Source: Rhabditoides inermis (lineage: Eukaryota > Nematoda > Chromadorea > Rhabditida > Rhabditidae). From it: a stretch of 64,000 nucleotides of DNA. Both the position numbers and the translations under genes were made by a program. Positions within the stretch are counted from its first letter, which is position 1, and every line of letters begins with the position of its first letter. The DNA lies in NCBI GenBank assembly GCA_963966185.1, contig CAWZYM010000205.1:152501-216500 (forward strand). Reading direction: 5' to 3'. Positions 21,521 through 33,733 of the stretch are shown one piece after another. Under the pieces are notes generated by a model. That model ran no database searches and was not told the origin of the DNA. It worked only from the letters and a program-made list of their open reading frames with translations.

Positions 21521-22810
21521 ATGTCAGCGCAACGTCGACGTTGCGTTGTCTGTGACGATCTGACTGACAGGTACACTCGTTTCGTGAACAATCCCCAGCG
21601 TAAGGAGACGTGAATAGATTCTTGCACTGCTTCTGGAGTTGTCTCCAACCTCACTTTGCGCGCGCGCACCGCTGTCCCGAACGGCTTTTTGTGCAAGTCG
21701 CACTTCTCTCCGTGGTGTTTCATGGCAGACGGAAACAACTTGCATAAGAGTGCAGTACCATTCCAAGTAAGAACATATTTATTACAATGAATGAACAAAA
21801 TGGGAATCAAACAATCTATTAGGAGAGTGAGGCAACCGCAGTCGAGGTCATGGAATCGGAATCGAAGGTGGGACGACCTTCTGCTGGCAAAACGAAGAGC
21901 AACGAAGAGGCTCGACGGGTACGTTGATCCGTTGATCGAACTGGCACTCGTGGAATAGGAAGCCTGAAAATAAATTTCTTAGGATGATGGGCCTCCCCGT
22001 GTTCAGCATGATCACACCCCGACTGTCAAGCGTGACCCCGATCCGCCATACGAGGTTAGTTATATTCCTTTACTTTGCTTTGTTCATAGTTCTATTTCTC
22101 TCCTACACTCCCCCTCCCTGCCTCATCTCATTTATCCTATCTCCCACGTCGATATGAGAATGAGGGCGACGGATAGTCTGGAAGAAAGATAATTATCTTC
22201 CGTCAAGAACGTGGTGAATCGCAGCCGCAAGCGGTCCCTCGCAACCCCCAGGTAATGAGATTCAGATTGATTAGCACATGCAGGTTTAATTTAGGACACC
22301 CGCAGTGGCAGAAGCGAAAAAGGAGAGAAGGAGCTACACTCGCATGCAGGAGAGGAAGAGAGGGGGAGAGGGGAAAAAGAGTGCGTCCACGAGCCGACGT
22401 CGTTCGCAGAATGGAAACAACGTGGAAGAGAAGCGCACATCGCTGTCACCCTTACCATCTACGAGCAGGTACGACAGTCTAACAATACGCACAACAACTA
22501 TATCTCATACAGGGCATCGCCTCCCGCGTCAAGTGAGCAACCGCGCCACAGCAGACGGCTGGCAAGCAAGCCGAGGAGAGTGTGGAAAGAAAGTGAATCC
22601 GACTCAGAAGACGAGGTAAGCAACCACATGCTCTATGAGCTCACCAATTTAGTAGCACAGTAGCACTACCTAGTACTTCAGTTCCAAGTTCCCATCAACC
22701 CGACGGATGCAGCTCATCAAAGACGAACAAATGCCAACACGTTCGTCAACGACTTGGTCGACAACGCCATCTACACCCAAAGCCTGACAACTGATTCCGA
22801 CACCGAGTGA
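21521..22810 (+). CDS. THAP-like zinc-finger protein (multi-exon)
   Basis: Exon 1 (21521-21570) reads MSAQRRRCVVCDDLTDR, giving the first Cys pair. The next exon contains NGFLCKSHFSPWCFMADGNN and LHKSAVPFQ. A CxxH pair followed by an aromatic/Asp segment and a final AVP box is the signature of THAP C2CH DNA-binding domains. The middle of the domain is short, and the splice phase between these two exons does not fit simply, so the domain may be degenerate. Later exons are basic and Ser-rich (VGRPSAGKTKSNEEARR, SRRRSQNGNN, RLASKPRRVWKESESDS). The protein ends LTTDSDTE before TGA. Likely a nuclear DNA-binding protein; THAP domains also derive from P-element-type transposases. Confidence 0.5.
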
Positions 22811-22920
22811 TATTTACAAGTACCACGTACCAGTTCTGTTTTGATGATAACATTCCCTTCCCATTCTACTCATTATACCAGTTGACTCTTGAATACCGTA
22901 CCGTTATTCTATATGATGTT

Positions 22921-23165
22921 CCCGCAACTGTAACCCATCATACCTAGCTACTTGTTTCCCGCTACCGTAACCCATCATACCTAGCTACTTGTTTCCCGCT
23001 ACCGTAACCCATCATACCTAGCTACTTGTTTCCCGCTACCGTAACCCATCATACCTAGCTACTTGTTTCCCGCTACCGTAACCCATCATACCTAGCTACT
23101 TGTTTCCCGCTACCGTAACCCATCATACCTAGCTACGTGTTTCCCGCTACCATAACCCATCACAC
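22921..23165. repeat. 37-bp minisatellite, about 6.6 units
   Basis: Unit CCCGCTACCGTAACCCATCA continues with TACCTAGCTACTTGTTT. The inner units are identical and the edges diverged. It follows the 3' end of the THAP-like gene. Confidence 0.95.
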
Positions 23166-23348
23166 CTATCATAGCTAATGCTCATTTCCAGCTACCGAAA
23201 TAAATAAGTTTTCTCAAGCGATATCTTATATCATCAGTTCACATAACAAAAAAGGAGGAGGAGAGGGGGACCATAATCATGATGAACAAACACGTGAATG
23301 CGAAAGAAAAAAAACAGTATATGCAATATAAAAAAATAAAACATACAG

Positions 23349-24851
23349 TTGAAGTAGGGTGCTCCTCAGCAGGGATGTGCAGCTCTGCTGGCAGTCCTCT
23401 AGGGCTCATCATCTAAGTGTACGATAGGATTACCATAGATATTGTGGTTCGTACCGTTTCCTAGGCATGGAGACGAGAAGGCTGGCACAAGGTAAGAGCG
23501 GGGCAGACGGAGTCGGAGGGAGGGACAGGCGGGAAGAAACTCCTGCTCTGGCAGCAGCTGCTGCACACAGCACCTGGAAGGTAGGAGTTACAGAGAGAAC
23601 CTAACTGAAGCAACCGCCCGCCACCGCATTGACTGACTCCCACCACCACATCATTACCTACCGTCAGACATGCTATTCCCATTCGATCATGATAGTATTC
23701 TAATCGCTTTTCCCACCCGCCGCATCATCCAGGAAGCCGAATCTCTCTCCCTCCCTTCCCCCTCCGTTCATCTCCCTCCTCACCTGCTCGTCCGTCTGCT
23801 TGTCCTCTGCGGCCGGAGGATCGCGCACCCAGTCTGCCTCTGTAGAGAAAAAGTGAGAGACGGAGAGAGAAATGGACATATCACAAACAACATATAATAT
23901 GCTACGGCATAACACGTACCGTAGGTTGTGACCTGGCCGAGCAGCTACGGCTTCTGGTCGCGTCGATTATGTCAGTTGTAAAACATCAAAGTATTTTCGC
24001 ACACACATTATATGTTCAAACAGGGCATTCAGATATAAAGGCTGGTTACAAACCAGTAGATTCAATAAAACAACACAGCTCTTGTATACAATAATGTTTA
24101 TCACAAAACCCAACAAAAACAACATGTAACAAGTGTAAGAGAATAACAAACCAATCAATACTACTTTCATACAATTACAATCACGATCTAAACCTAAACA
24201 ATAGAGAACCCCTGGTACACTCCGCTAGGAGAAGGGTATTTGCGGCGCACCGCTTGCTCCACTCACCTTGGCAGGCGCACTCGCATCCCCTTCTCTAGCA
24301 CCCTCTTGCCCAAAGTAGCAACAAACAATCGATATGCAAGGTAGCGATAGCGAATAAATACAACATCAGTCTCACAATCATGCAACTATCCACTCACCGA
24401 TTGCGCCGCTCCTCGTCGCTGTTATCCTCCGCGTCCATCTCGCCCATGCCTCCTCCTTCACGTCGTCCCATTTCGAAAAGAGTAGAACTCGCATTCAACA
24501 CCTAAATGAAACCTTCATAATTCTAATAGAACAACAAATAATATACCGTGGAACTGAGAACAATCTCATCAAAGTACGCGGAACGCGCGATACAGCCCTG
24601 CTCGCGAGTGAACGGAGCTTCGAGCCAGTGGAAGTAAGATCCGTCGTTTCATCGAACAACTGCCCACAACAGTAACTGTGGGGACAGTCCGACTTAGAAA
24701 GCTCGCAACCATCACCACATGAACAGATATCAGTTTCATTATGTAGTAGAACGCGCGCCTTTTCCAAAGCTCGCTGTTTACGCGCCTCTTCTTTAGCCTC
24801 ACGCTTGCGTTTGTCGTCGAGCGTGGGCTCAAACGCCCACTCCGTCGACAT
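23349..24851 (-). CDS. Unidentified multi-exon gene
   Basis: The start at 24851 gives MSTEWAFEPTLDDKRKREAK, a charged helix, then a Cys-rich patch (CSCGDGCELSKSDCPHSYC). Next comes a segment that reads best as GCIARSAYFDEIVLSST joined to VLNASSTLFEMGRREGGGMG and EMDAEDNSDEERRNR. Further exons appear near 24290-24245, 23860-23800 (ADWVRDPPAAEDKQTDEQ) and 23580-23470 (LLPEQEFLPACPSLRLRL). Exon 1 must contain an extra splice or frame change between the Cys patch and the FDEIV segment. The C-terminus is not defined. I do not recognise the family. Confidence 0.4.
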
Positions 24852-25051
24852 ATATACGATTTATATACTGATATGACAAGAAATTTGAAAAAAAAAAACA
24901 CAAAAAACACGAAAGAACGAAATTGAGAACCGAAAAGACACGGCAGACGCGATATCGATCGAACAGCTGGGGAAGTCAGAGTGCAGACAGCGAGAGTAAG
25001 CTCAAGATCGGAGCGCAATAGAGCTCGTGTATCTGTGTTCAACCGGGCTTT

Positions 25052-25371
25052 AAAGTGACAATTTTATTGATCCGCAATCGGAAAAATTTTGAATTTTGAA
25101 TTGGCGCGCTTTACAAATTCTGGCTATAACTATTGAACTCGAGATGCGTATCACATAGGGACATGTTTATCGGCTTCTACGACTTCAGTTTATGCTAGAA
25201 ACTGAATTTCATATCAAAATTTTATTTCAAAATTCCCGTCATTCAAGACGTTTTAGACACTCAGCTGTGATGTAACTTCAGTATCTTCAGTCTTTTCATC
25301 AGTATCTTCTTCAGTATCTTCAGTCTTTTCAGCAGTATAATATCATTTTTAAGTGAAATTGTCACTTTAAA
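25052..25371. repeat. Fold-back element at the copy-2 border
   Basis: TTTAAAGTGACAATTTTA at the left pairs with AAATTGTCACTTTAAA at the right, enclosing about 320 bp. Inside the right part is a short CTTCAGTATCTTCAGT-type repeat. Its right end coincides with the start of homology to copy 1. Confidence 0.5.
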
Positions 25372-25704
25372 TGTACGCAACATATAGATAACTGTGCAAT
25401 TCCCAGAATTGAATGCCCACTTTGCCACGACGGCGATGACTTGAATTGTTGTCGGGTGGTCATCAGAGGAAGCGTGGGAAGACGCAACCGCTCGCGGTGA
25501 CGGAAAATTGAGAAGTGTTTCATTTGAATATTTCTTCAAACAAACCACTTTGTCGCTTTTGTGATGCAGTGTGAAGTGATTGTTCTCCCATTCCTCTCGT
25601 CATTTCTTCGCATTTCGCTTCTGCAGTGGCGGTGTGTGTCCAATCTAGTCATCCTCTCTTCCCATCATTTTTCCGCCTTGTACCGTCTCGCGCGGTCGGT
25701 TACA

Positions 25705-28700
25705 ATGTATTTCTCACGTTGTTGTTTTGTTGTTGTTCCCTTCGTCATGTTCTCTTTCAAGCTGTTGCTGCTGCTTCTGATGGCTCACTTGGCGATCTCG
25801 GATGGGCAAGGTACGTGATGTCACAAACCATAACATGGTAGTTTGTGAATAATCAATTTCAAATGGAAACTTTCTGGTATTTAATCGATATTTAATCGAT
25901 ATTCAAATTTGAATCGATATTCAAGAAAAATTTTAAACACCAATGCCACGGCTGCCCGAAATCCCCATTTTGCGGAACAACTTTTCTCATGGACGGGGGC
26001 CGCGCCGCGCCATTGTCGTGCGCGCTGCGGCCTGCAGGCGGATATGTAAATGAAGGGACACGTCAGCCTTATGGGCCGCCCATTGGCCGAATTGCCTGAT
26101 TCACGTGTCTGCCTGCGCGGCAATCGCGCGCGTGTGTGGCGGTCGCGTCGCGCTGCCCGCCCCAAACACCGGTCAGCCGTTGGACAGGTCGTGTTGGGGG
26201 CGGAGCTTATGGCAAACTGTGCACAATTTGAACGTTGTTATTAAATAATTAATAAATAACAATGTACTGATGCTTTTAGCGTTTGATGACGTTTCTAATC
26301 AGAACTAAACATTTATACAAAGAATAATTACGAAGTTCATCGCATAAATTACCTTCATATCTGCACATGCTGCCTCTGAGAACATATTTCTTTGAGAATC
26401 GGTATCACAGGTTACAATTTAGTGAAACATGTCTAAAACAGATATGTTATCATTTCCATGGGCGCTGATAGTCATAAATGCATCCAAAATACATTTTCTA
26501 GTTTTGCAAAAGAAGTATCCTTCACAGGGATTGAACCTCGTTCATAAATGCACTAATCTGCATCGCTATCCAGTACACCACATCGGCCCATTCGCTAGCA
26601 CTCTCTTTTGGGCTATGCGCCCGGCATGCTGAGAGTACATGATCACGCCTTGTGGAGGATTGAGGCTGCACTGAGCGACGCGACCGCATCGCGCGCGACG
26701 TATTTTCTTTTGCGCGAGATAAGTACAAATTAGTAATTTCTTTTGTTCATTTTAACATTCTGATAATTAATAACAATTTTTTGCGGAGGGTTCCTGTGCG
26801 TTAGATTTTTGATTAATTGCCTTATACGGCATATCAACGAAATCACGAATGAAACATTTTTTCAAAAAGTTATGCACATAATCCCTCGGCAGTATTTTTA
26901 GGTGTTTTAACACTTAACATTTGAAAAACAGTAATCATTCACTTACTTATCTCGCGCGAAAAAAAGTTGTATTATTTTAGTACGTTTTCCAAATGCCAGT
27001 GCAGTGTCCGCTTTTCAATGGCAGACGATCGGTGTGCCCACGGTGTGTCGATAACGGAAATTTCATTTTGACGAAATTGTGCGCTCTGTTGCTAATTTTC
27101 GCGACTACAGTACTTTCAGATTTGCATTAATCTTGCACTAATTTTCTGTAAAACTCCATTTTCATTATTATTTGTTGATTGTTTTGGTATCTCTAAACTC
27201 AGAATCGAATAGGAAACTTGAATATGATTACATATTAGGTCCACAAGGTTTCACAAGTAATATATACACATCTCTCGCGTCGACAAATTATTCGATCATT
27301 AAAGGGAGTGTACACTCTGAATTTCGAAGTTGAGTTAGCACCGGGATGTGAAAATATGTTGAAAATGATGTACTTTTGTCAATGCAACTATGTGTCGGAG
27401 AAACCTATAGGTCGATGAAAATTCTGTTGAACATTGAAAATTGGCACCAATTGGCACCAATTTTTGCATTTTGATACATTTTGCGCTCAATTTTCACCAA
27501 CTTGCAGACATTTTCAGCAAATAGTTGTATTGACAAAACTGAGTCGTTTTCAACATATTTTCACATACCGGTGCAAACTCAACTTCGGAATTCAGAGTGT
27601 ACACTCCCTTTAAGATTTTTTCGACGATTTCACCGCGATTAGCCTGATTTCCCTTAAAATATAAAGCAGAACAGGGACTACCGTAATTTTAGCTGAAAAT
27701 GAAATTTCCGCGTTTACACAGGGATCGACACACCGTGGCCCCTGAGTACTTTTCTTTATCGTGTGGTCCGCGGATAATCCGTCGTGCAATAGTCTAAGCA
27801 CGGTATCTGTGTTACCTTCACTACTAAATTATAAGATGGTTATCGATCGATTTACCTTGCTCCGCACGTTCTGTAGTTTGAAAACCGCGCACATTTGACG
27901 TGTCGCAACCGCCCTACTGCCGCAAAAAGCAAATCCAAAAACGGCTGTGTTTCAGAAGTAATTTTCGTGAATTATGAGAACAAATTACAAAAAGGAGGTT
28001 TGGCAAAACAAAGAAAGAAGAAACCGAAAACTGTGGAGGACCTGGTGGTTCAATGCTAATTTGGAAAAAATAACAACTTTGTTTCAGCTGACTGTTGAAT
28101 TTGTTGAATCGGTCGTACGCAAGCTTGAGAAAGTGAAGAACAAAAGCGACGTCAAACCATTCAACGTGAGTTAGGATTTATGATTTCACGTTACACGTGA
28201 ACACATCAGATCTTCTTGCCACTTAACGGAAAAGATTATGGACACTTCATATTTCTTACGATCGAAAAGTAAGCTCTTTTCTTGCAACATGTACTTAACG
28301 TTTTCATGATATCAGGATAAATGGATATTCAAGAGGAACAGTGTATGACAGTGATTACAGCTCTGATGCGGAATACAAGGTAAAGAATACTAACTGTATT
28401 AGTTAAATTATCTATGATCACATCATAGAACCACGCAAGACAAATTCTATCGTATGTTGGATCGCACGAGAACTTGGAGTTTGTTTACGACGCCTCATAT
28501 CAAGAGCAGTTCGGCACGTACACCTGTGGTCACCACTCCTTAATCGCTAGGATTTTATTTGCACACGACATCGATCCATCACAGTACGGTTTCATCTTCT
28601 CGTGCAAATTTGCAATCTGCCAATATTTCAGATACACAATGACGGAAATTGATTCGGTGACTGCCATGTTGAAGAGTATTCATAAAAACGGTCTGAAAGG

Positions 28701-30269
28701 TCGGATGGCAATTTATTCGTTGGAAAACGCTTTCCAGTTGTGAGTTCAGTTATTTTTTGTCTAACAAGAGTTGTCTTGAATCAGAAAGCGCAACGAGCTT
28801 CCCCCGAACTTGATACCTATGCCGGTTTTGACCGCATCTTATGCAAATGCTATGCGGGAGACGGCTGACATACGAAAGGCTATGAGCGAGAACAAGGATC
28901 AAAAGAAGAAGAAGAAGGTTGTGTGTAAGAGCCGAAAACATCGCAGCAAGAAATCGGACAAGACGAAGAAAAAGGAGAAGAAACGAGATGCCTCTGCAAA
29001 AGCGCAGAAGTGAGTTGTCACAATTAAGTTACAATTGAGGGAAAAATATTGTTTAGATCATGTGTTTGTTCTAAGGAATTGGCAACAGCACTTTTCATTG
29101 TGGTGAGTACTTTTTGTTCTAATGTTATTCAGTTTGTTACTTACTATTCGTCTTCAAGGTTTTTGTTCATCTCAATGGCGAAGAACCTGGTTTATTGGAG
29201 GGAAGCTTGCAGCTGATTTGCGGTTTCAAGGTGAAGGGTCAAGAAATATTGTAAGGTTCATTTCTTTTAGAATGCGAATACGAACAGTGCATTCCACGGA
29301 ATTGGCAAGCGAACGCATGATAAATGGTCGAGCGCAGTTTGGCGAGTACGTTTCACTAAAAAGAAACACTTTCATGAAACATGACATTTCAGAGCCATAA
29401 ACACTCTATGCAAAGCACGTATTTCGAGCAAGCCATCGCAGCACACGCCACGTACGATAGGAACATCACCGCGTGGCGACTCAACGAACAAGGCTGGGAA
29501 GTTTACCGTACTTGGGAGAACACTAACTGGGATGAACTGTGCAAAACGCAATCAGAAACTGTGTACGGAATCTTCCACACCACCGAAGCAGAGGTTAGCA
29601 ACGCTTTACACAATTACGCAAATATTTGATACTTGTGCTCTAGAACAACACGGAAATTCGATTCGTCAAAAATGTGTCGGCGAGGAGCGGGTTTGCACTG
29701 AGATTGCACAGTGCGTTCGAAACGTTCACAAATCAGTCACACCGATTCTCGCTCAGACCACCATCTCGTGTTCGATGGGGTGCCGTCGTGGTATCTGAGT
29801 GGCGAGCGCACGCGCAACGAACTGGCCGAGCTGAAGGCGCAGCGTTCGGTCGATCCACATGCGCCCGAGCCTATTGACGGTGCGAAGTTGACCACAAGTA
29901 TGACAACTTGGAACGTGGGCTGATTTTCAGACATGCAGTTTTCGAGAATAGTCCAGAACATGACATCGATCGAAATTATCACACAGGACATTTTTGACAG
30001 GATACACAACGTAAGTTGATGTTTCATGCATTTCGACTTTTGTTATAAGACATGAATTCGATCCAATTCAGGACACTGCCACAACGAGCGACGTGGAGTA
30101 CGCGTGTTCGAATCTCGCTCAATTGAAGTTTTTCAGTTCGAAACCAGGTGTATATTTGTATTTGTTTACAGATATATTACTAATTGATAGATTCTCTACA
30201 GGCGGGCGCATGTCTCAGAGTATGGCGCGTGAGGCTCTTGTACAATTCGTACACCGGAATCGCGTGTAA
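25705..30269 (+). CDS. Signal-peptide-bearing Ulp1/C48-like cysteine protease, copy 2 (multi-exon)
   Basis: Exon 1 (25705-25810) encodes a strong signal peptide, MYFSRCCFVVVPFVMF plus a Leu-rich core. Intron 1 carries the 1.6-kb insertion nest. Exons then give VIFVNYENKLQKGG, LTVEFVESVVRKLEK, IFLPLNGKDYGHFIFLTIEK, INGYSRGTVYDSDYSS and NHARQILSYVGSHENLEF, then YQEQFGTYTCGHHSLIARIL. All these junctions keep frame, unlike copy 1. The His of GHFIF, the Asp of YDSD, the Gln six residues before Cys-Gly and the Cys of TCGHH make a credible C48 catalytic set. Such enzymes cleave SUMO or related modifiers and are also common in DNA transposons. A Lys-rich linker (KKKKKVVCKSRKHRSKK) follows. The region after 28740 contains FKNANTNSAFHGIGKR, AWRLNEQGWEVYRTW and GERTRNELAELKAQR, not recognised. 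One internal frame change near 29640-29830 is unresolved. Confidence 0.58.
26505..26600 (-). mobile_element. tRNA-derived SINE head
   Basis: The minus strand has box A TGGTGTACTGG and box B GGTTCAATCCC at tRNA spacing, with a 5-bp anticodon-like stem ATGCA/TGCAT. The acceptor and T stems do not pair well, so it is not a functional tRNA gene. No poly-A or clear 3' end was seen. Confidence 0.4.
27038..27738. mobile_element. Fold-back element, CCACGGTGTGTCGAT termini
   Basis: The left end CCACGGTGTGTCGAT and GGAAATTTCATTTT match the reverse complement of the right end at 27695-27738. No coding capacity. Another element is inserted in its middle. Confidence 0.7.
27299..27613. mobile_element. Nested fold-back element with TTAA at both ends
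   Basis: TTAAAGGGAGTGTACACTCT at 27299 is matched in inverse at 27594-27613, and pairing extends about 66 bp per arm (GAAGTTGAGTT, GTGAAAATATGTTGAAAA). TTAA at both boundaries suggests a piggyBac-type target, though the termini AGGGAG are not the usual CCC. Confidence 0.7.
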
Positions 30270-30327
30270 TCCTCCCACACCAACACATTGTGGGTCTTTT
30301 GTAACTTTCTTCATTCTGACTTCAGAG

Positions 30328-30328
30328 A

Positions 30329-30400
<72 letters not shown>
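30328..30400. repeat. GA microsatellite abutting the terminal repeat
   Basis: Equivalent to 14761-14830. Confidence 0.95.
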
Positions 30401-30735
30401 TCACCAATCACTTCCAGGCATTCCTAACTTTTCTCCTGGTCTCATAAGGGCTTTTTCTTCTGCAGCAGCTCGCTACTCATTGACCCCATTTGCATCCCAT
30501 GTCTAATAGTCGACACTTGTAGTCTGCTTATTGTCTACACCTTGATCTCTAAATGTTTCTTCTTTTTTCCCATTTCACTATCCTACCGTAAGCACTGTTT
30601 TGTTTTTCTATGATGCACATGTTAAGTACTCAACACGGTAATAAACTATTTATTTGTTTCACACGTATTTGTTTTTTCTATAAATTAGCTTTCATTTGAA
30701 AAAGGTGTTTTACACAAACAAACAGCTCTAGCCAA

Positions 30736-30915
30736 TTAAAGATGTGTATTTACACAAAAGAACAGTATGATCAAATCGTTATGAAACTTGGTGTGTGGTA
30801 GAATGTGCAATACGTTTACATATGTCGCCGCCTCGACCTCGTTTCTCACATACAGGAGGTGCACGCAACTCGTCCCCGCCTCTTCGAACACTTGATCCGC
30901 ACTCACTTCAGTCAC
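30736..30915 (-). CDS. Orphan exon-like ORF, copy 2
   Basis: Identical to 15167-15346. Same reservations apply. Confidence 0.22.
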   Translation of the reverse strand: MTEVSADQVFEEAGTSCVHLLYVRNEVEAATYVNVLHILPHTKFHNDLIILFFCVNTHL

Positions 30916-32319
30916 CTGAGAAGCGTGCGCATACAAGTCATTCTTTTTAAAAACGTAGTGTAAAAAGGAGTGTTTTGTTTTGATCTGATTCAACAAAAGC
31001 ATGAAATCTCATCCCCCTTTCATACTAATATTTACTATGGTGTCTGTCTGTCTGTCTGTCTGTCCTTCCGGAGAGATATCTCTTTTCAAAGTCTACTCTA
31101 ACAACTCATTTTTTCTAGAAAGTTTATTCAATACCTGAGAACGCAAAATTCCAAATATCTCGTCAATAGCGATCTCCTAATCATAGTTATCACCTAATCT
31201 CCTAACTATGGAGAAAAATTTCAAAATACTTCAATGCGAACCAAATTGTGACCTCATCTTCATGCCCAAATAAGCGAATGTACCCAAAATGCACCCAAAA
31301 TTCATGATCTTCGATTTCTATAAAAATTGAATAGAAGAAAGATTACGTATGATATATTATAGAAACTGGTTTACTTTTTTGAAAAGTCAACAAATATGGC
31401 GAATACGATCGACTTTTCGTACAGACGAGATAGAGGGTCCAATTTGTAAACTTAAGCTTCTATGGGCTAAAAAGCCCTTCTGTTAAAGTTTCAGATCGAT
31501 CGGACTTTGTCTTCATACCGTATAAGACATTTTCTGAGCGCGCGTTACTTGCTGGGGTCGCGCCCACCGGCTTGCTCGCTACCACCCGCGAGGTCAACAG
31601 ATCGATATCGAATAGTTGGCATTCGCAATCACTGACCCATATCCATTCAGTTGTGTCTTTTTTGATAGGAATATGTCTAAATATAACAATAATGGATTGA
31701 GTCAGTTGAAAAAGACAAAGTTTCTATCTTCAACGAATAACTTTGACAAAACGAAAAGTTGAAGGTTGAAAGTTTAGTAAAAATTTTCAATAGATAGTGC
31801 TTTCTAACGATCAAATCAATCTCAAACTGTTTCAAACTTCTTCACACGTGCGCACAACGTGTTAGGGCGCGCCAGCCGGCTTCTTTTTCAAAGTCATTGT
31901 AGACGTAATATAGAACTATGTACTGCTTCTTTTTTCAGTTGAAACTAAGTTTCGAGTTTGTTACTTGTACTCTTGTTTATATTCAGCCTGAAATTCCGCT
32001 TTTCGATGCAGTACAGTGTCGAGTGGAAGTGAGGTGAGGTGAGAATCGAGTTCACCTTACATGTCATTTGGCAAGCACAGGCGGTCAAATTATATTTTTA
32101 GAACGTGATAGAGTAGATAGTAGGGAGAGAAGACAGTAGAAAAGAGAGTAGTGATTTCTGTTAAAAAAAAGTTTTTTAATAACTGTCTTTTACAGTCGTT
32201 ATAATCCAAGGCTCTGTCTTGTTTTCGGCTGAGAACAAATGGTACGGCTATATCATTGTTACTCTCTATGAGTAGTGAGATAAACGCAATACCAACAATA
32301 ATAAAAAAGGTAGCATAGT

Positions 32320-32640
32320 ACTGTCTCTAGAAAGTTGTTGTCACCACAGCGGGGACGTGAAAGTATACAAGAGAGAGAATAGGAGAGAAAAAAGAGGAGA
32401 GAGAAAGAGAGAGTAGACATAACTGTCTCTGCAGATGTGAGAGTGAGAGTGGAAGAGGTGACGAGAGGTGAAAGTAGACAGAAGAAAACATAGTAATGTG
32501 TCTAGAAAGTTGTTGTCACAGTAGTAGAAAAAGATGCAGTAGACAAACAAGAGCATAGCATGAGTATTATCTCTAGAAAGTTGACAGTAGACAATAGAAA
32601 ATATAATACTGTTTCTAGAGAATATATTACTGAGAGGGAA
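32320..32640. repeat. Degenerate relative of the 64-bp minisatellite inside the Helitron
   Basis: Recurring CTGTCTCTAGAAAGTTG, GCGGGGACGTGAAAGT and GTAGACAGAAGA words parallel the unit of the 19737-20825 array, with indels. Confidence 0.6.
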
Positions 32641-32756
32641 AGAGAAAGAGAGAAAGAGATAGCGAGACAGTGGGAGAGGGAGAAGCGAGAAGAGAGAGAG
32701 AGGAGAGATAGGAGAGACTAGAACTGTGTCGAGAAAAGAGAGAGAGAGAGTGTGTG

Positions 32757-32787
<31 letters not shown>

Positions 32788-32830
32788 TAGGAGGGGGGGG
32801 GAGGAGGGAGATAGGATGGAAAGTAGACAG
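32640..32830. repeat. GA-rich tract inside the Helitron
   Basis: Imperfect GA/GT purine-rich runs near the 3' half of the Helitron. Confidence 0.85.
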
Positions 32831-33432
32831 AACAGTGTAGAGGAGAAAGAGATGGGGCGGTGTACATCTGTGAAACAGAAAATAAGTGAAAAAGAAGTAG
32901 GAGAGAGGAGAGATAGTTAGAAAAGCCTAGGTTAAGCTACATATACAAAAAACATAGAACTTGAACACTTCAACTACAACCCTTGCGTGTATGTATCTTC
33001 GCAAGAGTCATTAGAGAGAAATCAACTATCAAGACGAACTATTCTTCTATTCTTCTATTTTTGTATACCTAGTGCGGAGGCGCGCGATAGCGCGCCGGAG
33101 CGCTAGTCGCAGCTCACTAAAATTTCGAAAACGAACCTGTTCTTCCAAACGATGTTTTTTAATAATGAAAGTCGTATGTGGTTTCGGAGTGGAGCGCTGC
33201 GCGCCGCAGAACAAAAAAAGCGCCCCTATTGGCATGCATCAGCACTCATCGTTAATAATCATGACTGTGTATTCAGACTAGCAATCACAGCAGTCATGCA
33301 GTACAGCATACAGTAAGTAACTTTAAAACAGAAGAGTACAGTAAGTACAGTATGTGCAGTACAGTAAGTCATGGGATGCATAGACATGAATTACAAGAAA
33401 TTCAAAGAAGTAATGCATTGAAAAATCATAGT

Positions 33433-33514
33433 ACACATTCGGTTTCGGTCCCTTCCACCAGACCGAATGTGTAAACCTACCAGCCGGGACCATCATCAGT
33501 GATGAACCGGTAGG
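33433..33514 (-). ncRNA. Structured element with CTGATGA and GAAA, copy 2
   Basis: Identical to 15769-15850. Confidence 0.3.
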
Positions 33515-33733
33515 CAAGTGTACAAAGTAGTATTACAAGAAAAAGGGGAAAATATTTCTAGAGGGTTATCGATCGTCTACGACGCTTAGGGATAGGGGTC
33601 AACAAAAATTGGGAGCAACCTAACGAGAGAGGGGAATGCGACACGACTGATTTGAGAGCGGCGACTGCGAGTCACATAGACTTTTAGTGCAGATCGGTAG
33701 ATCAGACAGAGCGCAGAGAAAGAGGGGATGAGA

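Larger units (their letters stand above)
26164..27738. mobile_element. Nested insertion cluster in intron 1 of the copy-2 protease gene
   Basis: Absent from copy 1, where the sequence reads straight through CCCGCCCCTGAGTAC. Here CCCC occurs on both sides (26160-26163 and 27739-27742), a possible 4-bp target duplication. The insert holds a tRNA-like SINE head, a short inverted-repeat pair (26702-26726 against 26944-26968), and two nested fold-back elements. Confidence 0.75.
31012..33106 (+). mobile_element. Non-autonomous Helitron with a preserved empty site
   Basis: The 5' end is TCCCCCTTTCATACTAATAT and the 3' end is CTAG. Six bases before CTAG is a perfect 7-bp hairpin, GGCGCGC-GATA-GCGCGCC (33079-33096). 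Host sequence is CTCA before the element and TCGCAG after it. Copy 1 reads CTCATCGCAG at 15439-15448, so insertion was exactly between A and T with no target duplication, the Helitron hallmark. The interior has no Rep/helicase gene. It carries a TCTG microsatellite near the 5' end and a degenerate relative of the 64-bp minisatellite near 32320-32630. Confidence 0.93.

Noticed and set aside
26505..26600. Functional tRNA gene
   Set aside because: Boxes A and B are present, but the acceptor and T stems do not pair and the anticodon loop has six bases. A SINE head fits better.
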